DNA of 64,000 nt. It comes from Owenia fusiformis. Its lineage: Eukaryota > Annelida > Polychaeta > Sabellida > Oweniidae. Below the pieces are notes generated by a model. It saw nothing but the letters and a program-made list of their open reading frames with translations. It searched no databases and was not told the origin of the DNA. The stretch is taken from contig CAIIXF020000002.1 of assembly GCA_903813345.2 (NCBI GenBank), positions 3,944,001-4,008,000 of the forward strand. Direction: 5' to 3'. How positions within the stretch are numbered: position 1 is the first letter of the stretch; each line of letters begins with the position of its first letter. Positions 12,700 through 26,700 of the stretch are shown here, in pieces. A program made the translations under genes and the position numbers.

Positions 12700-12936
12700 C
12701 AGTTGGGGACAAAAATAAATGACAGGTCGATTTTCGATCACCATTTCCTAATTATGGTGGTCTGAAAGCCCATAATTTCCAATATTGTCTAGATATATAT
12801 CCCTTAAAATTTGTATATTTTACATTTTGTATAATCACATCCACTGATGTATGGCCTCTTGTAAATTCTCTTATTTTTAACATGGGAAATCCTCACTTCA
12901 GCAAATCCACCTGTCATTTATTTATGTCCCCAACTG
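12700..12936. mobile_element. 237-bp TA-flanked MITE
   Basis: The element starts CAGTTGGGGACAAAAATAAA and ends with its near-exact inverse TTTATTTATGTCCCCAACTG, over about 27 bp. It is flanked by TA on both sides. TA target duplications and such termini are typical of Tc1/mariner-type non-autonomous elements. Confidence 0.8.
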
Positions 12937-13280
12937 TACAACTTGACCAGAACATGGGGTTTCTGGAGATAGTCATTGGTTTTAAATATAGTGTAAACAG
13001 GCCTGTAATCACGGGGGGAGGTTTGAGCGGACAGTTTTTCACCATTCTGAGCACTTCACACACTAGTTCGAACAAGTTAAACTTAAAACCGGTTTATTTA
13101 TTAATCTGATCTTACTTGGGGCTGGATTGAGTTTAACATCCGTGATATGTTTTCAAAGGTTGCAAATTTTGGATCGATTCAAATCAATCTTTATATGAAA
13201 TCAGGGTTTGCTTAGTTCCGCATGTCGAAACCTGCGGAACTATTAAATTAATACATCAAAGGCAAAATGATCATGGAGGT

Positions 13281-13503
13281 TAGACCTAGTCGGGGCACAG
13301 GAACCTGTATCAACACCTGACAGTGACATCTATTGGTGACAGAACCCTGGGAACATATCTCCTATACAACATGTACAAGAGATAAAGTGATATTTCCTGA
13401 TTTTGGTCACCAATAAATGTCACTGTCAGGTGTTGATACAGATTCCTGTGAGATGGGGCCATAAGACATGTTAGATAAGAAACGAGGCCCCTGACTAGGT
13501 CTA
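13281..13503. mobile_element. 223-bp fold-back element
   Basis: The outer ends TAGACCTAGTCGGGG and CCCCTGACTAGGTCTA are inverted repeats. The inner arms also pair: CTGTATCAACACCTGACAGT with ACTGTCAGGTGTTGATACAG. The loop is near 13370. No coding content. Confidence 0.8.
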
Positions 13504-13526
13504 ATGTTGTTGGACTATTCACACAC

Positions 13527-14342
13527 ATGCATCGGAACAGAGATAACCCCCCCCCCCACTCAGTCTATGTAAAATATTATTTATTATTATATACCCAATA
13601 TGTAACACTAATCCTGATTGGTCAATACCTAGTCACGTGTTCCGAAATGGATTTACTATTTCCCTCGGAAAGTTATATTCCCTCAAATGTGACATCAGCG
13701 GGAATATACATTTGAACTATTGCCCGCTGACGTCACAATTGCAACTTCTATTACCCTTGGAAACGTCTGCGCATCATCACTGCGCAGACGAAAAACAGAA
13801 AAATGGAGGATGAGCACAAACACAAATCAACTCCGTTCACCATGACAGACGTGCGTGAACGATACAGTATAAGCAACGTGTATAAAGTTCCCTAAGCTCA
13901 ATACGTCTGTGTAATTTCAAGTGTTATGATAATCTATTCCGCGTGTTAAACGCGATTGAATTTGTCAAGTGAGAGTCTCAGAGGCAAACATTTCTGTTGA
14001 GCATCTGATGACGTTACAGCTTATAATGCTAACAATGGACCCGGGGAGGGTGCTTTCTAAGCCTTTTTGGCCTTCGCAGAGGAAACGGGACAAGAGTCAG
14101 TATAGGGTATATAATAAAACAAATAGTGACTGCCTAATTTCGAGCAATAGTGTAAATGATTTCCCCTTGGGAATATCCTCTACAATGTACTATTCCCTCA
14201 GCCTGCGGCTTCGGGAATAGTACATTGTAGAGGATATTCCCTCGGGGAAATAATTTACACTATTGCCCTCAATGGCAGTCACTATTTGTATACTATTGTA
14301 CATAGACTGAGTGGGGGGGGGTATCTCTGTTCCAATGCCTGG
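13527..14342. mobile_element. About 815-bp fold-back element upstream of SH3D19
   Basis: The termini GGAACAGAGATA, a C-run and CACTCAGTCTATGTA are repeated inverted at the right as CATAGACTGAGTG, a G-run and TATCTCTGTTCC. A long near-perfect palindrome is nested at 14105-14290: GGAATATCCTCTACAATGTA pairs with TACATTGTAGAGGATATTCC. A 30-codon open frame at 13804 (MEDEHKHK...) sits inside with no recognised homology. Confidence 0.8.
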
Positions 14343-14633
14343 GACTTCACAACTGTCAAGTGATTTTGGGACAAAGCTGAAGGGTCCTTATTAATAATTC
14401 TGATATAGACAGTTTAACTCTTCAGATGTGAGTCAAAACTCCAAATAGTCTAACTCATCAGAGCCTGTGCGTCACTGTCGTGCTGTTCCCACACCAATCA
14501 GAGTTGCCCAACTTTGCTTGGTGGTCTGCTTTTGGCCATTGAGGCAATTGAGGCCAAATGATAAGGACATCGATGGCTGATATTGCAATTTTCATTGTTG
14601 ATTCTGAAACGTTTTCCTGTCGCTATACTTCAG

Positions 14634-14784
14634 GGGAATCCAAGGTAGAGAGAGTTGTTCCTAAGGTGCCATCGAGACCTGCCCCACCCCCACACAGACC
14701 TGCCCCTCCTCCCATTAGTCGACCAAAACAGGAACCAATCATACCTAGTAGCAATGCTGGTGCCGCAAAGCCTCCAGGAAAAAG
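14634..14784 (+). CDS. SH3D19: SH3D19 exon: proline-rich
   Basis: The acceptor is ATACTTCAG; the donor GTATTT follows AAAAG. It enters in phase 1 and leaves in phase 2. It encodes VPSRPAPPPHRPAPPP and SRPKQEPI, with class I/II SH3-ligand cores. The open frame running upstream to 14558 is intron read-through. Confidence 0.8.
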
Positions 14785-17700
14785 GTATTTCACTTGCATT
14801 ATTGTACAGTAAGTCATTTTGGGATAAAAGTTCACTTTAAGCACTCTTGATATGTTAGTTTTACTATGACAATGAATGATAGCAGTTAAAACACTTCTAT
14901 TTTAGACGACTTGAGATTACTGTGTTAGATGCAAGACCAATGAGTGAGGTTGGATTTAGAAGTACCCCTGCCAAGCCCCCTAAATCTCCTGAATCTCCTG
15001 TAGGGTCTCGTGAACCTGTTATAGCACCCACTCCAGCAAGTAGACCTGGTGGGTACTAATGATTCGTTCAGCATAGGCGTAGCCAGGGGGGTGCGTTGGG
15101 TGAGGATCCCCCCCTCCCATAACCAATAAAATAGAACCATTAGATAGAAGAAGAAAAGAACTTTAAGATGCTTTTTATTTGTAGCTTCTAGCTCAATTTT
15201 GAAGAAAGTTACATCAATTTTTGTAAAATTCGAAACAAATCTTTAATAAAGATTTTTGGCTTGCCACGATCCCCCCCCCCCCCCCAACTTAAAACCAATT
15301 CTTTGGCGATCGCACCCCCCCCCCCCCCCACCTGAAAGCTGGCTACGCCCATGTTCAGTAAAATCATTTGGCAATTAATTGTATTGTATCATGTAATTGT
15401 TCATAATGCTGTATTGGCAAGCCATACTTGAACTTTGACCTAGCAGGGGGCCCGCCATATTTGAAATAAAAATGAATGCAGGTATCCAGAATCTCAAGAT
15501 CTAAAGGGAATAAACAGAAATTAAAAAAATGAAATTAATTATGGAAAAGCAAAAATCGTCACTGAGAAAACGTAATATCGAAATCAGAATAAATGCAGAA
15601 TCATTGCCTATTCTTTAAGCAAGACAATTCTGTAACAAATGAATTAATGTAGTGATCAGTGGGATACAGGGAACGCCTCAGTCTGTCCGTACGTACGTCC
15701 ATCCATCGGTCTGGGCAATAACTCAAATACCGTTGGCCCGATTTTGTTCATATTTTGTACACATATACCCTATGGAGATAGAAGTTCTACTCCAAAGCCG
15801 ATTTTTAAAATGGCTGTTCATTTAAAGATGGCGGACAATTTATGCCAATGTTACAGTAATTTAGGTACAATATGTAAATTGAATAGCGATGTTTTAAATG
15901 TAAAAAACTATATAGGACATTAATAAAGCTAGAAATGTAGTTATTAAAGAAGCACATGGCAGCCATCTTGAAAAATGTGAAATCTTGAAAAAAATTTGGT
16001 ATGTGAATACTATAAGCATGGTACATTGTCTAATTACATTTTTAGTAGAAGGCGGCCATTTTGATAAATGGCCGGAATTTTAACATATTTTACTATAACT
16101 TGAAAAGTAGTGGAGCGATTTTGTTCATTGGTATGTGACTATAAGCATGGCACACTGTCTAATAACACTTTTGCGAGAAGGTGGCCATTTTGAAAAATGG
16201 CTGCCATTTTTGCTATATACTTTGTTTCTAAAAATGCCAGCCATTGCTGTTCGATGGGATTTGATACGCTTTGGCGCTGCTGTTGTCTAGTTAAAAATTG
16301 CCTGTGTATGAAATTATGTTAACCTATCTCACATTTAAATGTACCCTTTGCAGTTTTTTGACTTCGCTTCTTAAAAGAGAGCTTCATCTTCACTCTTTCA
16401 GCTAACAGTAAATCTCTGAACTCACTGAGCTAATCGGTGTGCATCGTCAAACTACGGACGACTTTCTATATATGGTCATTTTATTGCCATTGCATAATTA
16501 ATGAGCATGCGTTTAGCACTTGTTCCTTCTAGTCCGCTGATAGATTGAGAAAAGTTGGTTTATTTGATATAATTTATGACACAGACTGTCACTGGCAACA
16601 GTCACAGGGGGCTGCTAAACTGTAATATCGTCTATAATAGGCAGAGGGTAATTTATAACAAGGCTCTGCGTGCAGGGTAATTATAATGACTCACTTTTAT
16701 TTCACACAGTACCCTCAGCAAGACCAACACCTGCTCCTAGACCACAACCAGCCAAAAGACCAGCTACAAACAAGAAACCAGCGATTCCAGACCAAGTAAG
16801 TGTTCAGTTATTCCGAATTTTTTAAAACTATACAAGAAAATCATGTGAATGAAGGCTGTTGCTTGATTTTGCTCTGTTGCCATGGGTAACTCGCGAGAAT
16901 CTATCTCATTACCCAATCAAAAGTTTCAATATTGAGTGACAATGAATACTAATTTTCAACTCTCAGAAGTTATTTTTATGTGTACCTTAAAATCTAGGCC
17001 TTCAGTGTTTTGTTTTCTCTCTCACTAGGCTTGGGGCACCAGCCGTCACTATTATGATAATAACAATGATTTTTGTAAGAGAACAGGGTTTGAAACTCAC
17101 AACTGCCTGCCTGCCAATTGCATCTACTTTTCACTTTTGGCAATGAACTTGTTGCCAAACATGTTGCCCACTGGGCAAAGGGCTGAATGCCAATATTTTC
17201 AAATACACTATACTGGTATTGTGGCATTTATATTTTGAACCATAGTCATGAACCTTGCTAGAGAAATATCAGTTTTTTCTCACCACCAGAAGTGGTGACA
17301 TATTGTTATACACCCATGGACAGTTGGCATTTGGCGATGGTGGTTGGCATCTGTAAATAATGGCATGTGGTGACATTTTGCATATTAATGCCTTATTAAT
17401 AAAATTGTTTTACTTTCCAGCCACCTCCTCCTTACGTCCAAGCCATGCTGACCTCCATACCAACAAACAAACCAAATCTTGCCCCAGTACGCCCTGTACC
17501 ACCTAGGCTCGATCAGTCAAGTAATACAAGCCCTAATTCACAGGGTTTAGAGGGCGCTAGTGGACCTTTGGTTGATGCACGAGCAAATGTGTCGGAAAAA
17601 CCAAAACCACTTCCAAAAAGGCCAATGAGTGTGTTTGGGGATCTCAGTCAGGCTAAGCCAATCTCTCGACCTCCTGTTCCAGCCCATAGACCGAAAAGTA

Positions 17701-20700
17701 TGGTAATAAGATCAAATGTTGATTTAGTTGACTTATCTGACCCAGAACCTCCCATTCCAAGACTAAGGACTACCTCTTTAGATAAATCGGAACCATTTAT
17801 AGAAGATCAGCCTAAAACATCTCGACCTTTTAGACCAACAATAATCAGGCCATTAAAACCTGGTAAACAAACAGAGCCCAAGGGAGAGGATGATGTTAAA
17901 AGGCAAGATGATCCGTCAGGACATGATACAGAGAGTTTAAAAAATGAAACCAAAGATTCTGACTTTGAAAAACATGCTGATAAGCCTGCTATTTTAAAAC
18001 CTAAGCCAGCTATATCTGCAAAACCTTCAATATCAAGCCCTCCACCTGTCAGCCCAAAACCCAAGAGTTTAAGTCCTCCTTTGGTAAGTCCCAAGCCACA
18101 AAGTCCTGTTTCTACATCTGCACATGATGATATTGACTCTGAATTTTTCACTCCTCCACAAAGTCCGAGTTCAAGTCCACGACAATCTCAAAGTCCTGAA
18201 CAAAGTCCCAAAACATTAACTAATGTAAAAGATCTTACCCCTTCTCCAAAATCAGAGACGGACAAGGACAAAACTGAGATTAATGAAAAGCCAGAGATTG
18301 CGAAAGATGAGATTAAAAATTCTTTTGTTGCAAAGTTAAAACCGACTGTTGTAGCTCCACCAATTGGATCAAAAGAGTGGCTTGAATCAGGTGGAGTTTC
18401 TAAGAATGATGCTATTCCTGATATGCCAAATGGTAATGAAGATACGATGAGTGTCAAAAATAAAGTTGAGGCTTTTCAAAGTAATCTCCCTCACTTAGAT
18501 GAACAAGTAAGCTCTCTCGATCAACTTGCTAAAACATATGAACCACCAAAACTGAAAAGACCCACCATTATTCGCCCAAAAGCTAAAGCACGATCACGAT
18601 CCCCTAGTCCAAAAAGAACAGAAATTGACTCTAAACCAGAGAAAAATGAAGCTGCTGTTATTGAAACTGAAAACATTGAAAAGAAAACTGAACCCCCTCC
18701 AAAACCATCCAGGCTAAATGCTGGTCCTCCACCAAGGCCTAAAGCTAGACCCAAATCAATGATTGTATTATCAGAGAAGAATAAAAATGCAAATAATGAC
18801 AATTATGAAGAGCCAGTTACAGGTGTACTTGTTGATATTGCATTAAGTTCAGATGGGGAGTCTAAACAAGAGAATCTGAAACCTTCTGTAACAGAGGTTA
18901 GTGTGGATGATGCAGGCAATGAGAAAGCTTCTCCTGAAAAAGAAGCACCTGGGTCTCCTGGGAAGAAAGTACCTCCAGCAAGGCCAGGAGGACCTCCACC
19001 CAAACCTCCAAGCCCTCTCAATGCCAAGCCTAAACAGTTCAAGTAAGTCCAAATTACATTTTTTCATCTTGTTTTATCTTTATTTTTCATAGAATCCGTT
19101 TTTAATAAAGAGATTTCCCTAGCAATTTGGTTGAAAAACCAGAAAATTTTTCATTTTCCCAACATTTTGACATTTTACCACATACCTATACAACTTAAGA
19201 TGCTCAACTTAGTAAAATTAGACGGCAAAGATCATTTCTACACATTTTAAAACTATTTTTGTGTAAATTGTTCAAATAAGAGCAATTTAAGTGAAACATT
19301 TTGTGACGGATTTTCTCGTCACTCTGGGTTTCAAGGTCATCTCTGATGTGACGAGAAATCTCGTCACTCCAGGTAGTCAAAAGGTTAAGAGTCCAAGTCG
19401 ACATTAGGTTCAAACGATTTAAAACCGACCTATGTTGCGCTTGAAACTTCTGCTAATTCTAGGAATAATTTCATCAAAAATCAACATAAAGATGGTGATT
19501 ATGGGAATTTTGAAATAAAATGTCACTCGATCACCAAAAAATTGAGTGTCGTTTATGATTTCCATTTATTTCCCATTGTATTCATCCCTATTGTTGTTAA
19601 TTTTGAAAATCATTTACCATTGAAACAATTTTTGCCAGGTCCTGGTTTGTTTTCATTTCAATATTATATGCAGTCCCTTAGCCAGGATTTGCCAAGGGGG
19701 TTCACTTTTTAAAAAATTCCAGGGGGGTTCACTTGTGTCAGTTTTGGTCCAAAAATGGGTTCGCATCGACCCCCCCCCCCCTGGCTACGGGCCTGATGTG
19801 GTTACTAAGTTTTTAACTGTTTTGTTTAATTAAGGTTGCAACGTTCACTCTCTGAAAAGTCAAGTGGGCCTATGAAAGCAAAAGGTAAGTTTGCGATTGT
19901 TTTGTTTATTTTCCTAAAAAAGGAATGGAATTTGCATGTATGGATGCTAACAATCAATTTAGTACCATTTAGTACCATGTGTATTTGTTCATTGAAGTGT
20001 AAAATTTGGTAAACATTGTGTTATCATAAATTTAATTTTCATATTCCTTTCAACTCCTGCTTCAATCGTTTTCAATTGTCACTTCCATTATTCCATGTGA
20101 TTTGTCTTCAATTTGAGCTGTTATTTTAACTACTGTAGATTGGGTTAATTTGGCGCTACTTAATTTGGCGACTTTGCCATTTTTGCCATATTGGCGGCTA
20201 TTTAATTTGGCAGATATGCAAAAAAATTTAAAATTAAATGCAATATTAAACTTACACGCTGTTTGCGAATTACGATGTAAATGGGCATGTTTGGCTATGT
20301 TCATTTTTTTATTTTGAGGACCACTGGCGATATTCACCACGTTTGTACATTTTTGTGAGATCATCCTTTACATTTTGCACCTCGATCGATGCTGCTACTA
20401 TACCATGCTTTTCCTTTCTAGCTTTTCCCTGAATATTAATGAGTGACTGACCAGTTCTGAGCCAATTTATGAGAGACATTTTTTCATATTTTTGGAAAAA
20501 ACTAAACCGGAAGTGACCTAAATACACTGGAGGAAATACCCTAGATAATTCCCGGGGATTCATTCTAAATTTTGGCGAAGATTTATATTGGCGAATTTTT
20601 CAATTTCGCCAAATTCGCCAAATTAAAGCAGGCGCCAAATTAACCCAATCTACAGTATTTCATCTAAAATATTCTCCTAATATTGACAATGATTCCATGA

Positions 20701-23700
20701 TATTATTTGCAAATGAAAACACACTATACATACATATATACAAATTACATACTTTTACATGCTTCCTTATAAATTTTTTTATTTATTTTTTTCAATATAT
20801 ATATTTTTTTTTCAAAACATTGTTTACAATCAAAGTTAGTACTAATCTAAGACCACGGGGGTTCCTTATAAAATACCATCCCAAAACTCTTCTCTAATTT
20901 TTATTTTTAGGCCCACCAGCACTGCCAGAGAGACCTGGTCCAGAGCACCCTCTTTTCCATTATGTTGCCACGGGGCCAAGGGGGGTTGCGCTGTTTGATT
21001 ATGAAGCACAGCAATCAGATGAAATATCATTCCAGGTAGCTACTGAAGGAGTTATTTATTTGCCCAGTTTTGTTATTATGTCACCACCAAAAAGTGGTGA
21101 TATATTGTTATGGTCTCCAGTTTTTTTTTTGATGGTGGTTGGCGATTGGCGGTCGGCGGTCGGCGTCTGTAACAAATTCTTACAACTTAACTTCCAATAA
21201 AATAACACATACTGTATAGACTGATTTCAATTGTTTTCAAAATCATCTGCATGTTTTTAGAAGTTCAAGTCTGACTTTAAATTTAAGATTTGACCTTCAA
21301 TGATCTTCTTAAGGTCAAAAAAGGTCAAAAAGGTCTTTTTTCAACTTGCTTCAAATTGACCAATTTTTTTTCAAAATCATCTACAAGTTCTCAACATTTC
21401 AAATCTGACTAATCTGGCTGATCCTTAAATGAAATTCTCAAGCTCAAAACATTTGACCTTTAATGACCTCCTCAAGGTCAAAAAGGTCTTTTTTTATCTT
21501 GCTTCAACTAGTTGGTGACACATTGTCATGTTATGCCTTGTCTGATATGATATGATATATAGAGGATATCCTATGATTTATGAGTGACATGATTTTTATC
21601 CACGAATGGATATGATATCTGCATGAGCGAGCGTAGCGAGAGAGTGCAGATATCAATATCCTCGTTTTGAGTCTGAAGTAGCAAAAATCCATAAACCATA
21701 TCATACCGTTTTTATTTTCACATGTTATCCTATGAATATCATGCTAACTATGGAATAAGATATGATATGTTATTAAACTTATTCAGTTTTTCAAATGTTC
21801 ACTTTCATACCTGTCATCGTACATGGATTTCTTTATGTTCAGTTAGATCTGATCATAACATACAGAGTGACTGGAATAAAAAGAAGACCGTTGAAATAAG
21901 CAGTATCTCCTTAATTAGACAAGTTACATCAATGAAATTTTGCTCTTCTCATTATTGTTTATGCTTCTCTTTTCACAAGGTTGGAGATGTAGTGCTTCTC
22001 ATACGTAAAATTGATCCTTTCTGGTATTATGGGAAGGTGAAAAACAAAGAAGGTCTTTTCCCAACAAACTTCGTCGAGGTTGTTGAGCAACTCCCAAAAG
22101 AAGAAAAGGAGGTAAGATAATAGGGAGGTTAAGTTACATGTTTTTAAGAGAACCTTTACGTGAGCGTGTAATATTTTGACCCCTGGGGATTACTGTTCTG
22201 CTCTAAATTCACTTTCCCAGGGACCTAATTACAATGTGTACAATTATTTTCCGTATACCTTTATACTCAATCGGCCAAGTAATGCCTGGGTCACGTTTGC
22301 TCCGATTCATCGGCCGGCGCCCGCCCGATTGAATATTTTGTTCAAAATTGTATACAGTTTTGACTACAAATGGGGAAACTGATCCACAGAGAACTATAGT
22401 TCTACACATTCACGTTACGTACAAATTTTATAAAAAAGTGTAACTTTACCTCCCTAATGTTTGTATGTACTGTATTATTGAGCAATTCTGGAAAATTTAG
22501 AAGCAATATTAGATAAACAAATCTTCAGGTGGCCTACTTTGGATTGTTCTCTTATCCAAAATAAGCATTTGACTGGAAACCGTGGAAATTCTCAAGGAGG
22601 ATTGGCTCCCAGGATCGAAACTCGATATTTTCCAACAATGAAAACATTGAAATGTTGTTATTTTCTGATAATAAAAACTGACTATAAATTCAAAATAAAC
22701 AGTTAAAAAGATTTGAAGCAATATCTCGATCATTTCTTATGAGTTTGGGAATTTTTCGTTAGAAAATAAGACAAAAATTCACAACTCAAATGTTGAAGGG
22801 AACAAAATGGCAGCTGTTTGAATTTGAATTTTGTATCACGGCATGCTCATATATGGGACAGAATATTGATGTTGCACTCTGGAAGCCAATCCTCCTTGGG
22901 TAGTACTGGACATTTGAGCTTTAGTCTTGAGTTAGCAGAAGTGCCAACCTAAAATGAAAAGTTTTCGGGAGATTTAAAAAAATTGCGGTACCTTTACGGG
23001 AGTTTTTTCAAAATCCGGTAGTTTTTGCGGGAGTTTGTTGAAAAAAAGCGGGAGTTTTTACGGGAGATTTTTGAAAAAAAACAGTAGTTTTTACGGGAGA
23101 TTTCGGAAAATCGGGAGTTCTTACGGTAGGTTTCTGAAAAAACGGGTGTTTTTACGGTAGATTTTGAAAAAAACGTGAGTTTTTATGGTAGATTTCTGAA
23201 AAAACAGGAGTTTTTACGGTAGATTTTGAATAAACAGGAGTTTTTACGGTAGATTTATGAAAAAACAGGAGTTTTTACTTTAGATTTTGAATAAACAGGA
23301 GTTTTTACGGTAGATTTTGACAAAACGGGAAAAACAGTGTTTTATTACTTTGGAAACAAATTTATCAAAGCTAAGTAAAATGTATATGTGGCGTTCACTA
23401 TATGCTAAGGGCAATCTGCGTGAGGTTCCATTTTTAGGTTTGGTTTCTCGCGCATGAGCATTAAATCCAGTGATTTAATTGGTTGAAATTATTGACACAT
23501 GCGCAGTAAATAAATTAATTAGAACTTATAATCTAAGATAGATGTCACTTACGTTCATTATTTCACAGCAGTCCCTATCCATAATGCGCCTTATATTGCG
23601 GGAATATTTTGTTTAGCGCCATATAAAAACAAAATGTATTCTCCCGACAGAAGTATGACAGAATATGAACTGGCCCCCGTTTGTGGACATTTGGTGTACA

Positions 23701-26700
23701 AACGTATACCGAACTGATCGCAGAAAAGCAATTTGAATCATGGGAATGAAGTTCTTTTAAGTTATTTATGAAAGTATCGATAGTGAACCATGGGAGCCAA
23801 TCCTTCTTGGAGTAAAAGAAAGAAGCGTGCCTGCAATAATCAAGGTCACAAATTTGTCAAATTCCTTTTAAATACGGTAGATTTCGACAGCAAAACTGAG
23901 ATTTTACGGGAGTTATACCAAGAATACGGGAGATTTTACGGGAGTTATACCAGAAAACGGGAGATTTTATGGGAGTTATACCAAGAATGCGGGAGATTTT
24001 ACGGGAGTTACACCAGAATACGGGAGATTTTACTGGAGATTTCAGCAAAAATACGGGAGATTTTATGGCCATATTTTTTTAAAAAAATATGGGAGATTTT
24101 AGTGGAAATACAGTACGGGAGTTTTTACGGGAGAAAACAGTATGGGAGTTTGGTATTTTTTACGGAAGAACAAAAAATTTATGGGAGATTCCCGTAAAAA
24201 AACGAGAGGTTGGCAAGTCTGGTTAGGTACCACAAAGGCACAGTAATATCATTTGTAGTATGTATTATTACAGCAAGTCTACTTTACTTGAAATATCAGT
24301 GGTAGAATTGAACATTTATCTGTTGTTAAAAGTTATTTGCCACAAATACAAGTCAAGAAAATAATTCCATTCTTGCAGGATACAGAAGCTGTCAAAATAC
24401 AAGCAGAAAAAACGACAACGCCAACCGCATCTGATCAAATATCAGGACCACGCTGCATGGCAAGATTTGACTTTGAAGGTGAAAACGACAGTGATTTATC
24501 ATTCATGGAAAATGACGTCATTAAGTTAATGGAACGTTCAGGTGATGAATGGTTGAAGGGAGAACTAAATGGCAAGACGGGACTATTTCCAGTGACTTTT
24601 GTTGAAATTATTGAAGATTTGCCAACAAATGAGGGTGCTAATCCAGATCAACAAGAATCTGCAGCAATTCATGCTTTGGATCAGGCTTTGACTGCTTGGG
24701 ACGATGATCCCCCTGTTGTTGGTGACAAAGGTGGGGACCAATCTATTGCAAATATGAAAGCAAGTGAAAAGAATAATGATCTTTTTAAGAAGGGTAGGTA
24801 TGATTTAAAATCGATTCTAAGTTTGGATAGCTTAGTTTTGAAACTATGCCAGCCAATAACTTTAGCAAATTTCAGTCGGCCTTATGAAGTCCTGAACCAG
24901 CCACGATTTCAGAATTTAAAGGAGCATCAAATGTATTTTAAAATACTTTATTTTATGTATTCGATCAGTTTTGCTTTTAATATTTTCTATAAAGTTTGAT
25001 GAAATTTGGAATTATATCAGATAGATATGTTTTAATGTTATCTCATAATATCGAGAATATGCCATCTTTGATAGCACTTTGACCTTGACCTCATGTAACC
25101 TAGCAACAATGTAGGACATATTCCACATGATCATGAAATTAATTGATAGTTTGATTAATTGATACTATTCTAACGTTTGCATGTTTTAATTGACATTGTA
25201 CATTTATGTAGTGCTCGCTTTCTTGTTTAGATGGCCACATTGTGATGAAGACCTTATTTGACTTTAAAAGCAATTTATTATAACGTTTGCATGTTTTAAT
25301 TGACGTTGTACAATTATGTAGTGCTCGCTCTCTTGTTTAGATGGCCACATTGTGATGAAGACCTTATTTGACTTTAAAAGCAATTTATTATAACGTTTGC
25401 GTGTTTTAATTGACATTGTACAATGTAGTGCTCGCTCTCTTGTTTAGATGGCCACATTGTGATGAAGACCTTATTTGACTTTAAAAGCAATTTATTATAA
25501 CATTTGCATGTTTTAATTGACATTGTACAATTATGTAATGTTCACTTTCTTGTTTAGATGGCCACATTGTGATGAAGACCTTATTTGACTTTAAAAGCAA
25601 TTTATTCTAACGTTTGCGTGTTTTAATTGACATTGTACTGTAGTGCTCGCTCTCTTGTTTAGATGGCCACATTGTGATAAAGACCTTATTTGACTTTAAA
25701 AGCAATTTATTATAACATTTGCATGTTTTAATTGACATTGTACAATTATGTAATGTTCACTTTCTTGGTAAGATGGCCACATTGTGATGAAGACCTTATT
25801 TGACTTTAAAAGCAATTTATTCTAACGTTTACATGTTTTAATTGTCATTGTACAATGTTGTGCTCGCTCTCTTGTTTAGATGGCCACATTGTGATGAAGA
25901 CCTTATTTGACTTTAAAAGCAATTTATTCTAACGTTTACATGTTTTAATTGACATTGTACAATGTTGTGCTCGCTCTCTTGTTTAGATGGCCACATTGTG
26001 ATGAAGACCTTATTTGACTTTAAAAGCAATTTATTCTAACGTTTGCATGTTTTAATTGACATTGTACAATGTTGTGCTTGCTCTCTTGTTTAGATGGCCA
26101 CATTGTGATGAAGACCTTATTTGACTTTAAGAGCAATTTATTATAACATTTGCATGTTTTAATTGACATTGTACAATTATGTAATGTTCACTTTCTTGTT
26201 AAGATGGCCACATTGTGATGAAGACCTTATTTGACTTTAAAAGCAATTTATTCTAACGTTTGCGTGTTTTAATTGACATTGTACAATGTAGTGCTCGCTC
26301 TCTTGTTTAGATGGCCACATTGTGATGAAGACCTTATTTGACTTTAAAAGCAATTTATTATAACATTTGCATGTTGTAATTGACATTGTACAATTATGGA
26401 ATGTTCACTTTCTTGTTAAGATGGCCACATTGTGATGAAGACCTTATTTGACTTTAAAAGCAATTTATTATAACATTTGCATGTTGTAATTGACATTGTA
26501 CAATTATGGAATGTTCACTTTCTTGTTAAGATGGCCACATTGTGATGAAGACCTTATTTGACTTTAAAAGCAATTTATTCTAACGTTTGCATGTTTTAAT
26601 TGACATTGTACAATGTAGTGCTCGCTCTTTTGTTTAGATGGCCACATTGTGATGAAGACCTTATTTGACTTTAAAAGCAATTTATTATAACATTTGCATG

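Noticed and set aside
13804-13893. ATG frame MEDEHKHK as first exon of SH3D19
   Set aside because: It lies inside a fold-back element, and its possible donor is in phase 0 while the next exon needs phase 1.
17807-19067. Minus-strand frames of 70-114 codons across the large SH3D19 exon
   Set aside because: They are shadows caused by the proline/serine-rich codon use of the true exon on the plus strand.
21722-21979. N-terminal part of a 132-codon frame over SH3-1
   Set aside because: SH3 homology begins at the acceptor at 21980; the preceding residues are intron read-through.
23790-24197. 135-codon plus-strand frame rich in REILWELYQE repeats
   Set aside because: It reads through the CGGGAGTTATACC minisatellite; there is no independent evidence of coding.
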